A DNA stretch of 64,000 nucleotides from the NCBI RefSeq assembly GCF_914271435.1, contig NZ_CAJZAI010000019.1:1-64000 (forward strand), read 5' to 3'. A program made the translations under genes and the position numbers. Below, one piece after another: positions 8,071 to 16,426 of this stretch. This stretch comes from Cupriavidus laharis (GTDB lineage Bacteria; Pseudomonadota; Gammaproteobacteria; Burkholderiales; Burkholderiaceae). The notes beneath the pieces are model-generated. The model did no database searches, was not told where the DNA came from, and worked only from the letters and a program-made list of their open reading frames with translations. Position 1 is the stretch's first letter; every line of letters begins with the position of its first letter.

Positions 8071-9168
8071 ATGAACATTTCCGAAATTCGATCCCTCTTC
8101 AGCCGCAGCTACGCCGAAGCACGCGACAAATTCCTGCGCGCCGCAGCCCATCGTCACCTGGCCGTGGACTCTTTCGAGCTTCCGATCGGTGGCGCCGATG
8201 GCGAGACGCTCGCCACGGATGTTGTGCTCGACGGTCCGGCAGATGCCCGCAATCTGCTCGTCGTCATCAGCGGGGTTCACGGCGTGGAAGGGTATTGCGG
8301 ATCCGCTATCCAGACGGGCCTGCTCGGCCTGGGCGCCGCGCATGCAGCGCACACCGCCGTGCTGCACGTCCACGCAGTCAACCCATACGGATTCTCATAC
8401 TCGCGGCGGGCAACGCAGGAGAATGTCGACCTCAATCGCAACTTCGTCGACTTCTCCGCCCCGCTGCCAGTCAATGCCCCCTACGCGGAAATCCATGACC
8501 TGCTGCTGCCGGCCATATGGCCGCCCACCGATGCCAACAAGGCCATGCTCGACGACTACCGGCAACAGGTCGGCCCGCGCAGCTTCCAGCGCGCCGTGTC
8601 GTTGGGCCAGTACGCGTTTCCGGACGGCATGCATTTCGGGGGACAGGCCCCGGCATGGAGCAACGTCACATTCCGCCGCATCCTGCGCCGCTACGCCGTG
8701 CAGTGCCGGCAGATCGGCTCCATCGACATCCACACGGGCCTTGGCCCGTACGGCGCGGGCGAGCGCATCTTCGCGTGCGTGGACACCGGCGGCGCGCTCG
8801 ACCGCGCGCGCCGCTGGTGGGGCAACCAGGTGACGTCGGTCGATACCGGCAGTTCCACCAGCATCCCAATGACGGGGCCGATCCAGTACGCGCTCTACGA
8901 AGAATGCCCGCAGGCAGTCCAGACCAATGTCTGCCTCGAGTTCGGCACCTATCCGACGCGGCAGGTCATCGACGCCATGCGCGCCGAACATTGGCTGCAT
9001 TGCCACGGCAGTTCGGACGCCAGGCAAGCCGCATCCATCCGCCAGTCGCTGAAGGACGCCTTCTACCCACAAGCGGACGACTGGCAGCGCGACATCTGGG
9101 AGCAGGGACGCGAGCTGTTCCTGCAGACAGTGCACGGCCTAGCCGATAGCACCGCCGGCGCGGCCTGA
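8071..9168 (+). CDS. DUF2817 / M14-like zinc carboxypeptidase
   Basis: A 365-residue metallopeptidase of the DUF2817 branch of the M14 carboxypeptidase fold. The first zinc motif is SGVHGVEGYCGS (His70, Glu73). Then come the substrate-binding NLNRNFVDF stretch and a candidate third zinc ligand in SIDIHTGLGPYG (His about 225). No signal peptide, so cytosolic. It starts 36 bp after the C26-type hydrolase gene. Likely removes or hydrolyses an amide/peptide bond of the compound imported by the downstream transporter; this is inferred from context. Confidence 0.78.
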   Translation: MNISEIRSLFSRSYAEARDKFLRAAAHRHLAVDSFELPIGGADGETLATDVVLDGPADARNLLVVISGVHGVEGYCGSAIQTGLLGLGAAHAAHTAVLHVHAVNPYGFSYSRRATQENVDLNRNFVDFSAPLPVNAPYAEIHDLLLPAIWPPTDANKAMLDDYRQQVGPRSFQRAVSLGQYAFPDGMHFGGQAPAWSNVTFRRILRRYAVQCRQIGSIDIHTGLGPYGAGERIFACVDTGGALDRARRWWGNQVTSVDTGSSTSIPMTGPIQYALYEECPQAVQTNVCLEFGTYPTRQVIDAMRAEHWLHCHGSSDARQAASIRQSLKDAFYPQADDWQRDIWEQGRELFLQTVHGLADSTAGAA

Positions 9169-9218
9169 TTGCGCTGCAGCCGCGGAGAACCACGACAGAT
9201 ATGCAATACGGAGACAAC

Positions 9219-10523
9219 ATGCCCGCTTCCACCCTGCTCGACACCAGACACCCGCCCGCGCCGGCAGCCGCGCGCCCGGTCATCGGCCGCGCCGCCGTGG
9301 CCGCCGCCGTCGCAGGCAATGCGCTGGAGTTCTACGATTTCGTCATCTACGCCTACTTCGCCGTCTATATCGGCCGTGCCTTCTTTCCGGTGGAGGGCGA
9401 ATTCGGCAGCCTGCTGCTATCGGCCGCCACCTTCGGCGTCGGGTTCTTTACCCGGCCGCTCGGCGCTGTCCTGATCGGCGCGCTGGCGGACCGTGCCGGA
9501 CGCAAGCCGGCAATGATCCTGACCGTCGCACTCATCACGGTTGGCACGCTTGGCATGGCTGCGACGCCCAGCTATGCCTCGATCGGAATCGCGGCGCCGC
9601 TGATCGTCGTGGCTTGCCGGTTGCTGCAGGGCCTGGCGCTGGGCGGAGAAGTCGGCCCCGCCACCGCATTGCTGATCGAAGCTGCACCGCCGAACCAGCG
9701 CGCGCTGTATGCGAGCTGGCAACTGGCCAGCCAGGGTATCGCGGTCGCGATCGGCGGGCTGCTGGGGGTGGCGGTATCGCTGGTCCTGACGGCCGAGCAG
9801 CTCGCGGCGTGGGGGTGGCGCGTGCCGTTCCTGGTCAGCATCGTGCTGGTGCCGGTAGCCGTGAAGATCCGCCGCAGCCTGCCCGAGACCTTTGAGGCCA
9901 GTACCAGCCGGAGCACGGGCGAAATCCTCGGTGGCGTGGTGCGCCGGTACCGGGGCTACCTGATCCTTGGCGTACTCATGACGCTGGCGGGCGCTGTGTC
10001 GTCGCAAATCGGCAACTACATGACCACCTATGCCATCCAGACCTTGCACCTGCCCCCGACGCTGGCGCAGACGAGCGCGCTCGCAGGCGGCGCGATCACC
10101 TTTGCGTTTGCGCTGCTGGGCGGCTGGCTGTGCGACCGCCGCGGCCGCAAGGTAGTACTGGTCCTGCCCCGGGTGATGCTGATGCTGCTGATCGTGCCGA
10201 TGTTCTCGTGGCTGATCTCCGCGCCTGGCGCGTTCAGCTTTCTTGCCGTGACGGCGGTGATTGCCGCGCTTACGGCCATGAGCGCGGCGGCGGCGATGGT
10301 CGTCATCCCGGAACTGCTGCCCGCGTCGTTCCGCAGCACAGGCATTTCCCTTGTCTACGCCATCGGCACCACGCTCTTTGGCGGTACCACGCAGTTTGCA
10401 GTGACAGGGCTGCTGGCCTGGACCGGCGATCCGATGTCGCCCGCCTGGTATCTCGCTGCAACCAGCCTCGTCAGCCTCGTGGCCATGTGGTTGCTGCCCG
10501 AAACCCGCGATGTAGAAATCTGA
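9219..10523 (+). CDS. MFS transporter, metabolite:H+ symporter type
   Basis: A 434-residue inner-membrane major facilitator with about 12 hydrophobic helices. Near the N-terminus is NALEFYDFVIYAYFA, and the helix 2-3 loop carries the family signature GALADRAGRKPAM. It resembles the MHS subgroup (citrate/proline/shikimate-type proton symporters). ATG 9219 follows a strong GGAGAC five bases upstream, better than the in-frame ATG at 9201. It sits between the peptidase and the porin and probably imports the operon's substrate. Confidence 0.85.
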   Translation: MPASTLLDTRHPPAPAAARPVIGRAAVAAAVAGNALEFYDFVIYAYFAVYIGRAFFPVEGEFGSLLLSAATFGVGFFTRPLGAVLIGALADRAGRKPAMILTVALITVGTLGMAATPSYASIGIAAPLIVVACRLLQGLALGGEVGPATALLIEAAPPNQRALYASWQLASQGIAVAIGGLLGVAVSLVLTAEQLAAWGWRVPFLVSIVLVPVAVKIRRSLPETFEASTSRSTGEILGGVVRRYRGYLILGVLMTLAGAVSSQIGNYMTTYAIQTLHLPPTLAQTSALAGGAITFAFALLGGWLCDRRGRKVVLVLPRVMLMLLIVPMFSWLISAPGAFSFLAVTAVIAALTAMSAAAAMVVIPELLPASFRSTGISLVYAIGTTLFGGTTQFAVTGLLAWTGDPMSPAWYLAATSLVSLVAMWLLPETRDVEI

Positions 10524-10651
10524 AGCCGGCGCGGGATCGCCTGATCCTGCCGCGCCTCCCGCACATCGCTCCAGAAGAACACGGCCTCCGCAGAGGCCGC
10601 GGGGAAACGTCTTGCCCGCAACGACGACACACAGAGACAAAGGGAAAATCC

Positions 10652-11734
10652 GTGAACCGTTTCACCATCACCGGCCTGGCGCTGGCCTGCCTCAGCACCG
10701 CCGCGACGGCCCAGCAAGGCGTCAGCATCTACGGGAGCGTCGACGAGGGCATCACTTACATCAGTAATGTCCGCGGCCATTCCCTTGTGGCCACCCAGGA
10801 CGGCATCAACAAGGCGAATGCCCTCGGCATTACGGGATCGGAAGACCTTGGCAGCGGCAAGCAGGCCTTCTTCCGACTGGAAAGCGGCTTCTCGGTCGAT
10901 ACGGGGGCGCTCGGACAAGGCGGGCTGATGTTCGGCAAGCAGGCCTTCGTGGGCTTGGGCGACCGGGACATCGGCGACGTCTCGCTGGGTCGCCAATATG
11001 ACTTCGCCTATCAGATGCTGCGCTACCTGCCGTGCCTCCAGTGCGGCATCCACAGTGTCGAGAACGCTGACCTGGACCGCGTCTCCGGTCAGCGCCTGAA
11101 CGATGCCATCCAGTTCCTGAGCAAGGAATTCGGTGGCCTGCGGTTCGGGGGCATCTACAGCTTCGGCAATGACTCAGGGAATTCGTCGACCAACAAGGGC
11201 CGCGCCATCAGTGGGCTGGCCCAATACAGTTCAGGAGCATTCTCGGCCGGCGCCGCGTACACCGATATCAACGGAGCGCCGGTCTACGCAGGTCTGACGG
11301 GTGCCCCCGCGATGTTCGGCCGCCCGCTGACACCGGCCGCCACGCTGTTCGCCGACAAGCAGCGGATCGTCGCCACGGGCGCGTCCTACCAGTGGCAGTC
11401 GTTGAAGCTCTCCGCGCTCTATACCAATACATATCTGGAACTTGCCGGCCGCAATTCCAGGGACCAGGTCCTTCACATGGGCGGCGAGTATCAGCTCAGT
11501 GGCAATGTGCTGCTGTCCGGAAAGGTCTCGATCGACAGGCTCGACAGCTCGCGCTGGATCACGCTTTCCGGCGGGATCGACTACCGCCTCTCGAAGCGGA
11601 CCGACGTGTATCTCGACCTGCACGCCCAGCGCGCGAGCGGCGCCTCGGGGACAGTGGCTTCCATTGCCATGGCAGGAACATCCTCGTCCGACAAGCAGTT
11701 TCTCTCGCGTGTCGGAATTCGGCACCTGTTCTGA
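10652..11734 (+). CDS. general porin (Gram-negative, OmpC-like)
   Basis: A 360-residue outer-membrane porin. It starts at GTG 10652 after a purine-rich AAAGGGAAA stretch and has a signal peptide ending TAATAQQ. The mature protein begins with the beta-proteobacterial porin hallmark GVSIYGSVDEGI and contains GSEDLGSGKQAFFRLESGF and GLGDRDIGDVSLGRQYD. It ends in RVGIRHLF, the C-terminal Phe being the usual assembly signal. Alternating beta strands predict a trimeric 16-stranded barrel. Last gene of the LysR-linked operon; likely lets the substrate across the outer membrane. Confidence 0.9.
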   Translation: MNRFTITGLALACLSTAATAQQGVSIYGSVDEGITYISNVRGHSLVATQDGINKANALGITGSEDLGSGKQAFFRLESGFSVDTGALGQGGLMFGKQAFVGLGDRDIGDVSLGRQYDFAYQMLRYLPCLQCGIHSVENADLDRVSGQRLNDAIQFLSKEFGGLRFGGIYSFGNDSGNSSTNKGRAISGLAQYSSGAFSAGAAYTDINGAPVYAGLTGAPAMFGRPLTPAATLFADKQRIVATGASYQWQSLKLSALYTNTYLELAGRNSRDQVLHMGGEYQLSGNVLLSGKVSIDRLDSSRWITLSGGIDYRLSKRTDVYLDLHAQRASGASGTVASIAMAGTSSSDKQFLSRVGIRHLF

Positions 11735-11890
11735 ACGCTGGCCCCTTGTCAACGCCGCGCCGGCCTGGGGCTAGTGTTCAGAGGTGGAAGCGCGGTGCGC
11801 ACGCATCAAGGAGTACGAGATGCTCAGACCGGTCAGGCACCAGGCTTCTCGGTAGCGTGGCTCTTCCAGCCTTGCTTTCGGCTCGGGCAG

Positions 11891-12289
11891 TCAGCGCCGC
11901 GGCTTGGACTGGTTCAACGCCACGGCAGCCTGGATCAAGGTCTTCAGCGCCTTCTCGTCGATTTCCTCGCCCTCGTGGATATCGATGGCGCGCCGTGTAT
12001 TCCCTTCCAGGCTCGCGTTGAAGAGCCGCGACGGGTCCGGCAGCGACGCCCCCTTCGCAAACGTCATCTTCACCACGTTCTTGTACGTCTCTCCGGTGCA
12101 CAGGATGCCGTCATGCGACCACACCGGAACACCTCGCCACTTCCACTCCTCAACCACCTCCGGATCGGCAGCCTTGATGAGTTGCCGGATGCGTCCGAGC
12201 ATCTCGCCGCGCCAGTCGCCAAGCTCGCGGATTCTCTCGTCGATCAGTTGGGAAGGAGACCTGCCGTCCTGCACTTCGGTGTTCTTCAT
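11891..12289 (-). CDS. DUF1801 (YdhG-like) protein
   Basis: A 132-residue protein of the DUF1801 family. Motifs seen are EMLGRIRQLIKAADPEVVEEWKWRGVPVW near residues 30-58, VVKMTFAKGASL and an acidic EGEEIDEKALKTLIQAA helix at the C-terminus. Some members are described as iron-chaperone-like, but a role here is not shown. It stands alone, convergent with the porin gene. Confidence 0.75.
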   Translation of the reverse strand: MKNTEVQDGRSPSQLIDERIRELGDWRGEMLGRIRQLIKAADPEVVEEWKWRGVPVWSHDGILCTGETYKNVVKMTFAKGASLPDPSRLFNASLEGNTRRAIDIHEGEEIDEKALKTLIQAAVALNQSKPRR

Positions 12290-12363
12290 GCCCGCGCTCC
12301 TGAAGCCAAGGCGGACATTCTAGCTTTCTCGCAACCAGCCCTTCGGCTGCGCCGTGTGCCATG

Positions 12364-12415
12364 TGTCTGTGACCACCAGACAGTGCTTGCGGAACATGTT
12401 TGTCGCCGCCAGACA
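12364..12415. promoter_or_regulatory. paired upstream activator sites (copy 1)
   Basis: Two inverted repeats of the form TGTYTG-N7-CAGACA: 12364-12382 (TGTCTG, CAGACA) and 12397-12415 (TGTTTG, CAGACA). Their centres are 33 bp apart, about three helical turns. They start 152 bp upstream of the -24 element, the place expected for an enhancer-binding activator of sigma-54. The same pair at the same spacings recurs at 18772-18823. Confidence 0.7.
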
Positions 12416-12475
12416 CGCCTTGGCGTGAACAGGCCGCAATCGGTCCAGCAGGCGCATGAATTTCCTGTTTATTTT

Positions 12476-12488
12476 CAATGAGTTGATG
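12476..12488 (-). promoter_or_regulatory. IHF-like site (copy 1)
   Basis: On the minus strand CATCAACTCATTG matches the IHF consensus WATCAANNNNTTR at all but the first base. It lies between the activator sites and the -24/-12 promoter, where DNA bending is typically needed. Confidence 0.55.
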
Positions 12489-12514
12489 ATTTCTTGAGCG
12501 AGTGGAACCCGGGC

Positions 12515-12530
12515 TGGCACACCCCATGCG
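12515..12530 (+). promoter_or_regulatory. sigma-54 (-24/-12) promoter (copy 1)
   Basis: TGGCACACCCCATGC has GG (12516-12517) and GC (12528-12529) exactly ten bases apart, as RpoN promoters require. A transcript would start near 12540, some 60 bases before the peptide gene. Confidence 0.75.
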
Positions 12531-12601
12531 TATATGCCTGCGAGCGCAATACTAAATGCTCTCTGACCCAAGCCAAACCAGCACACCCAAGGAGTTCCAT
12601 C

Positions 12602-12862
12602 ATGTCCCTGACCATCCAGAACCTGCCCGTCGAACAAGACCTCGATCACGCCAAGATGAGCGCCGTCCGCGGCGGCAGCGTCTTCGTGAATTCCGGCATC
12701 AACGCCATCACCGGTGGCAGCGGTGTCTCGTTCGCCAGCCCCAACACCATCGTCGCACCGGTCACGCAAGTCGATGCTTCGACCCGCACCAACGTCGACC
12801 TGAAGACCATGACCAACACCATCAACAACATCGGTGGCATCGTCCAGGCCCTGCAGCACTGA
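12602..12862 (+). CDS. double-glycine-leader small peptide, copy 1
   Basis: An 86-residue peptide. Residues 1-25 look like a double-glycine leader: Gly24-Gly25 at -2/-1, with hydrophobic residues at -4 (Val22), -7 (Met19) and -12 (Leu14), as in precursors cut by C39-peptidase ABC exporters. The predicted 61-residue mature part (starting SVFVNSGINAITGGSG) is rich in Asn, Ser, Thr and Gly and has no Cys. A strong AAGGAG ribosome site lies eight bases before ATG 12602. It is a single-gene unit under its own sigma-54 promoter with a hairpin downstream. No exporter or immunity gene is next to it. Bacteriocin, signal or structural secreted peptide are all possible; I do not know its function. Confidence 0.75.
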   Translation: MSLTIQNLPVEQDLDHAKMSAVRGGSVFVNSGINAITGGSGVSFASPNTIVAPVTQVDASTRTNVDLKTMTNTINNIGGIVQALQH

Positions 12863-12876
12863 GCCTCTACAGGAAC

Positions 12877-12900
12877 AGCGGAATCGGGCACGGTTCCGCT
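12877..12900 (+). terminator. hairpin after peptide copy 1
   Basis: AGCGGAA (12877-12883) pairs with TTCCGCT (12894-12900), followed by a pyrimidine-rich TCCTTCC stretch. A moderate intrinsic terminator. Confidence 0.5.
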
Positions 12901-12946
12901 TCCTTCCCCGCGAGCCCGCTTATTTCAGGTACCGCCAAGTTCCGCT

Positions 12947-13906
12947 TCATCGTCGCCACTGGCCTTCGCGGATCAGTGCGTCGGCGATGCCGGGAATCAT
13001 CTGCGCCACCCGGCGGGCCGCTGCGGTAAACGGGCGCTGGCTGCTCGTGGCCAGCACCACGGCCTGCCGCAAGGCGCGGTCCGCCAGCGGCACCGCGTCG
13101 AAGACCCCCCTCTCCAGTTCGGCGCTGATCGCGTGGTACGGCAACACCGTAAAGGCTGCGTGGTCAGTGACCATGCGCTTGATCACGACCGACGATGTGG
13201 CCTCCATGCAGACGTTGAGGCCAACATCCTGCGCGCTGGCCATCTCCTCGAGCAGGCTGCGGATAGCGTTTGGCGGCACCGGCAGTACAAGCGGCAGCCC
13301 GCCAACCTGGCGTAGCTGCATGGCAGCCGGAACCGCGCCCATCGCACGCCAGTGCGCGCGCATTGCATCGCGCCGCCCAACGAGCATCAGCGGCGTCTCC
13401 AGCAGGCGGCGGTAGCTGTTCCGGCCCTCGGCGCGATAGCGGTTCACCACGGCTAGGTCGATGCTGCCCTGCGTCAGGCGCGCCTCGATCTCGCCGCTGT
13501 AGCCCTCCACGATCCGCAACCGCACCGCGGGCATGCGCGCCTGCACGGCCGCAAAGAGCCGGGTCGCCATCAGCGGCGCCACCGCCGGCACCAGGCCCAC
13601 CGTCAGCACGCCGGTCACGTTGCCTGCCTGCGCCCGGGCGGACTCCACCAGTTGCCGGGCCCCGGCAAGCAGCGGCTCCGCATCGCCGAGCACCTGCTCC
13701 GCCAGCGCCGTCGGCCGTACGCCCCGGCCCGTGCGATAGAACAGTGCGCCGCCGAAAGTCTTCTCCAGCAGGCTGACCTGGCGACTGATGGCCGACTGCG
13801 CGAGCCCAAGCTGCGCGGCGGCGCCCGAGACGCTGCGCGCATGCGCCACGGCGATGAACGTGGCCAGTGCCTTGAGCGTGAGCTCCTGTTCCCCTTCCCC
13901 TTGCAT
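12947..13906 (-). CDS. LysR-family transcriptional regulator
   Basis: A 319-residue LysR regulator. The winged helix-turn-helix near residues 10-70 includes LATFIAVAHARSVSGAAAQLGLAQSAISRQVSLLE; an effector-binding domain follows. ATG 13906 (MQGEGEQEL) is preferred; an in-frame ATG at 13927 would add seven residues. Divergent from the acyl-CoA dehydrogenase operon starting at 14028 and probably its regulator. The ~120-bp gap contains AT-rich sequence with partial dyads (around GATATCTGC and GCAGCATATC) suitable for a LysR site. Confidence 0.85.
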   Translation of the reverse strand: MQGEGEQELTLKALATFIAVAHARSVSGAAAQLGLAQSAISRQVSLLEKTFGGALFYRTGRGVRPTALAEQVLGDAEPLLAGARQLVESARAQAGNVTGVLTVGLVPAVAPLMATRLFAAVQARMPAVRLRIVEGYSGEIEARLTQGSIDLAVVNRYRAEGRNSYRRLLETPLMLVGRRDAMRAHWRAMGAVPAAMQLRQVGGLPLVLPVPPNAIRSLLEEMASAQDVGLNVCMEATSSVVIKRMVTDHAAFTVLPYHAISAELERGVFDAVPLADRALRQAVVLATSSQRPFTAAARRVAQMIPGIADALIREGQWRR

Positions 13907-14027
13907 ATGCCGGCTCCTGCTATCCAATCAAGAGATATCTGCTTTCTCAATCCGTCATTGATCGCAGCATATCGGCTCTTTATCGTAAGAAGCAACCACA
14001 CCGGCAACATCAAGGAGACAACCACAC

Positions 14028-15257
14028 ATGCCGCTGACCGCTCAAAACCACCCGCTGGCACCGCTCGATGCGGCGGACGCTGATATGCTGTCCCGTGTGC
14101 AGCAACTGGTGCAGGACACCATCGGCCCGAAGGCCAACGCCGTGAACCGCGATGATGCCTTTGCCTGGGAAACGTTCCGCACACTGGCTGACAACGGAAT
14201 CATCGCCACCGCCTTCCCGCGCGAACTCGGCGGCTCCGAGGCGTCCATGCTGCTGCGCGTCAGGATCATCGAGGAAATTGCGCGCGTGTGCAGCACCGCG
14301 GCGTCGATTGTGACCGGCACTGACCTGTCTTCGCGGCCGATCGTCGCCGGCGGATCTCCGGAACTCTGCGCGCGGACCGTCCCGGCGCTGGCCCGCGGCG
14401 AAACGCAGTCCGCGTTTGCGCTGACGGAGCCCGGGGCCGGTTCGGACCTGGCGCGGCTGGGCACGACGGCAACCCGGGACGCAGGCGGCTATCGGCTCAC
14501 AGGCGTGAAGAAGTTCATCACGCGCGCCACGGTGGCCGATATGTTCGTGGTGGTGGCATCACTCGCCGACGGCCCGGGCGGAAGCCGGGGACTCACCGCC
14601 TTCCTTGTGCCACGCGATGCCGAAGGATTGTCCGTGTCGCCGATCATCCCCAAGCTTGGCTGGCATGGCGTGCCCATTGCCGAGGTGCGGCTCGACGGCG
14701 TCCGGGTGCCGGCCTCGCACCGGCTTGGCGAGGAAGGCCAGGGCATGGCGCTGGCCCAGGACACGCTGGTCCGCGCGCGCGTCGGCCATGCGGCCATTGC
14801 GCTGGGGCGCATGACCGGTGCGCTGCAACTCGCGGCGCAGTACGCGGGGCACCGCCAGGTGTCCGGCAAGGCGGTCGGCGAACACCAGGGCATCCAATGG
14901 ATGCTGGCCGACATGGCCGCCCGCATCGAGGCCGCGCGCTGCCTCGTCTACAGTGCCGCGCAGCGCTATGACCGCAAGGACGCCGAGACCTCGATCCACG
15001 CGTCGATCGCCAAGATGCACAGTACGGATCTCTGCATGCGCGTGGTGGTCGATTGCGCCCAACTGCTCGGCGGCAACGGCTACCTGAACGCATATCCGAT
15101 CGAACGCTTCCTGCGCGACGCCAAGATGAACCAGATTGGCGAAGGCACCAGCGAAGTCCACAAGAACCTGATCGGCCGCTACGTCATGAAGACTGCATCG
15201 GCCATGGCCCAGCACCCCTGCCTCGACTTCGAGCCGGACCTGTTCGGAGCACGCTGA
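14028..15257 (+). CDS. acyl-CoA dehydrogenase
   Basis: A 409-residue FAD-dependent acyl-CoA dehydrogenase, which makes the alpha,beta-double bond of an acyl-CoA and passes electrons to ETF. FAD/substrate signatures seen: FALTEPGAGSDLARLG (about residues 125-140) and the C-terminal LLGGNGYLNAYPIERFLRDAK with the catalytic-type Glu in QIGEGTSEVHKN. Ahead of the gene is an AAGGAGA ribosome site. Its stop overlaps the next start (TGATG). Context with a CoA-transferase and a Bug receptor suggests catabolism of a carboxylic acid activated by CoA transfer. Confidence 0.9.
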   Translation: MPLTAQNHPLAPLDAADADMLSRVQQLVQDTIGPKANAVNRDDAFAWETFRTLADNGIIATAFPRELGGSEASMLLRVRIIEEIARVCSTAASIVTGTDLSSRPIVAGGSPELCARTVPALARGETQSAFALTEPGAGSDLARLGTTATRDAGGYRLTGVKKFITRATVADMFVVVASLADGPGGSRGLTAFLVPRDAEGLSVSPIIPKLGWHGVPIAEVRLDGVRVPASHRLGEEGQGMALAQDTLVRARVGHAAIALGRMTGALQLAAQYAGHRQVSGKAVGEHQGIQWMLADMAARIEAARCLVYSAAQRYDRKDAETSIHASIAKMHSTDLCMRVVVDCAQLLGGNGYLNAYPIERFLRDAKMNQIGEGTSEVHKNLIGRYVMKTASAMAQHPCLDFEPDLFGAR

Positions 15258-16378
15258 TGGCATCGACGAACCACGGCATCCTGCCCGACTCCCTGACCAA
15301 TGCGCTGTGCTCGCGCCTGGGCATCCGGCACCCCATTTTCGGTCTGGCCCACAGCATCGAAGTCGCCGCGGCCATCTCCAACGCTGGCGGACTCGGTATC
15401 TATGCCGCCGCGCGCGACGGCCCCAATGAACTGGCGCGCAAGCTGTCCGCGCTGCGCGATCTCTGCCCCGACGCGCCGGTAGGCGTTGACCTGCTGCTGC
15501 CGACGGCACTACCTGGCGTCTCCACGCCCGGCGATCTCGCCGCCGCCATCCCGGACGGGCATCGCCGCTTTGTCGACGGGCTGTTCGATCGCTTCCAGGT
15601 CCCGCCCGCCACCGAGGGAAACTTCTTCTCGCAATACGTGCGCTCGCAGGCGCTGTTCGAAGAGCAGATCACGGCCGTGGCCGAGAGCCGCATGGACGTC
15701 TTCGCGGCGGGCGTCGGCACCCCGGCCGACAGCATTGCGCGTGTGCGCCGGGCGGGCATGACCACCATTGCGCTTGTCGGCGCGGTCAAGCATGCGCGCA
15801 AGGCCATCGAGGCCGGGGTCGACGTGCTCGTGGCGCAGGGGTATGACGCTGGCGGACATACCGGCACGATCGGCACGTTCACGCTGGTGCCGCAGATCAT
15901 TGCCGCTGCCGAAGGCCGGCCCGTGCTCGCGGCAGGCGGCATTGGCGCAGGCAGCCAGATTGCCGCCGCGCTGGCCATGGGTGCGCAGGGGGCGTGGCTC
16001 GGCACGGTATGGCTGGGCAGTTCCGAGCACCGGCTCCCCGCCGCGCTCACCGACAAGCTGCTGGCAGCCACGAGCGAAGACACGGTTCTCACGCGCGCGC
16101 ACAGCGGCAAGCCGTGCCGCGTCGTGCGCAGCGCATTTTCGGACGCCTGGGAAGCCGCCGATGCACCGGCGCCGCTCGACATGCCCTATCAGCAGGCCCT
16201 GACCGGCCGGCTGCTGGCCGCCGTCGAGGAGCACCAGATTGCCCCGCTGATGTACGAGGCTGCCGGACAGAGCGTTGCCTGGGTGCAGGAGGTCGAACCG
16301 GTAGCACGAATCATGGACCGGCTGGTACGGGAGACGCGCCAGTCTCTCGACAGCCTTCGCCCTTATCTGCTGGCCTGA
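15257..16378 (+). CDS. nitronate monooxygenase-family flavin oxidoreductase
   Basis: A 373-residue FMN-dependent enzyme of the nitronate monooxygenase / 2-nitropropane dioxygenase family (TIM barrel). Seen are the N-terminal LGIRHPIFGLAHSIEVAAAISNAGGLG, the central QGYDAGGHTGTIGTFTLVPQI, and a phosphate-binding VLAAGGIGAGSQIAAALAMGA stretch. ATG 15257 overlaps the stop of the dehydrogenase gene, indicating translational coupling. Members of this family often act on substrates other than nitronates, so its reaction here is open. Confidence 0.82.
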   Translation: MASTNHGILPDSLTNALCSRLGIRHPIFGLAHSIEVAAAISNAGGLGIYAAARDGPNELARKLSALRDLCPDAPVGVDLLLPTALPGVSTPGDLAAAIPDGHRRFVDGLFDRFQVPPATEGNFFSQYVRSQALFEEQITAVAESRMDVFAAGVGTPADSIARVRRAGMTTIALVGAVKHARKAIEAGVDVLVAQGYDAGGHTGTIGTFTLVPQIIAAAEGRPVLAAGGIGAGSQIAAALAMGAQGAWLGTVWLGSSEHRLPAALTDKLLAATSEDTVLTRAHSGKPCRVVRSAFSDAWEAADAPAPLDMPYQQALTGRLLAAVEEHQIAPLMYEAAGQSVAWVQEVEPVARIMDRLVRETRQSLDSLRPYLLA

Positions 16379-16426
16379 GTACATGGCCCGCAGTACCAGA
16401 CCGGACTACGAACAGGAGGACATCCT

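Noticed and set aside
11735..11775. Terminator after the porin gene
   Set aside because: Possible pairing of GCCCC with GGGGC needs a loop of over 20 bases and no T run follows.
12602..12862. Firm call of the peptide as a bacteriocin
   Set aside because: No immunity, exporter or modification gene nearby and cores are conserved between copies, so only the leader type is stated.
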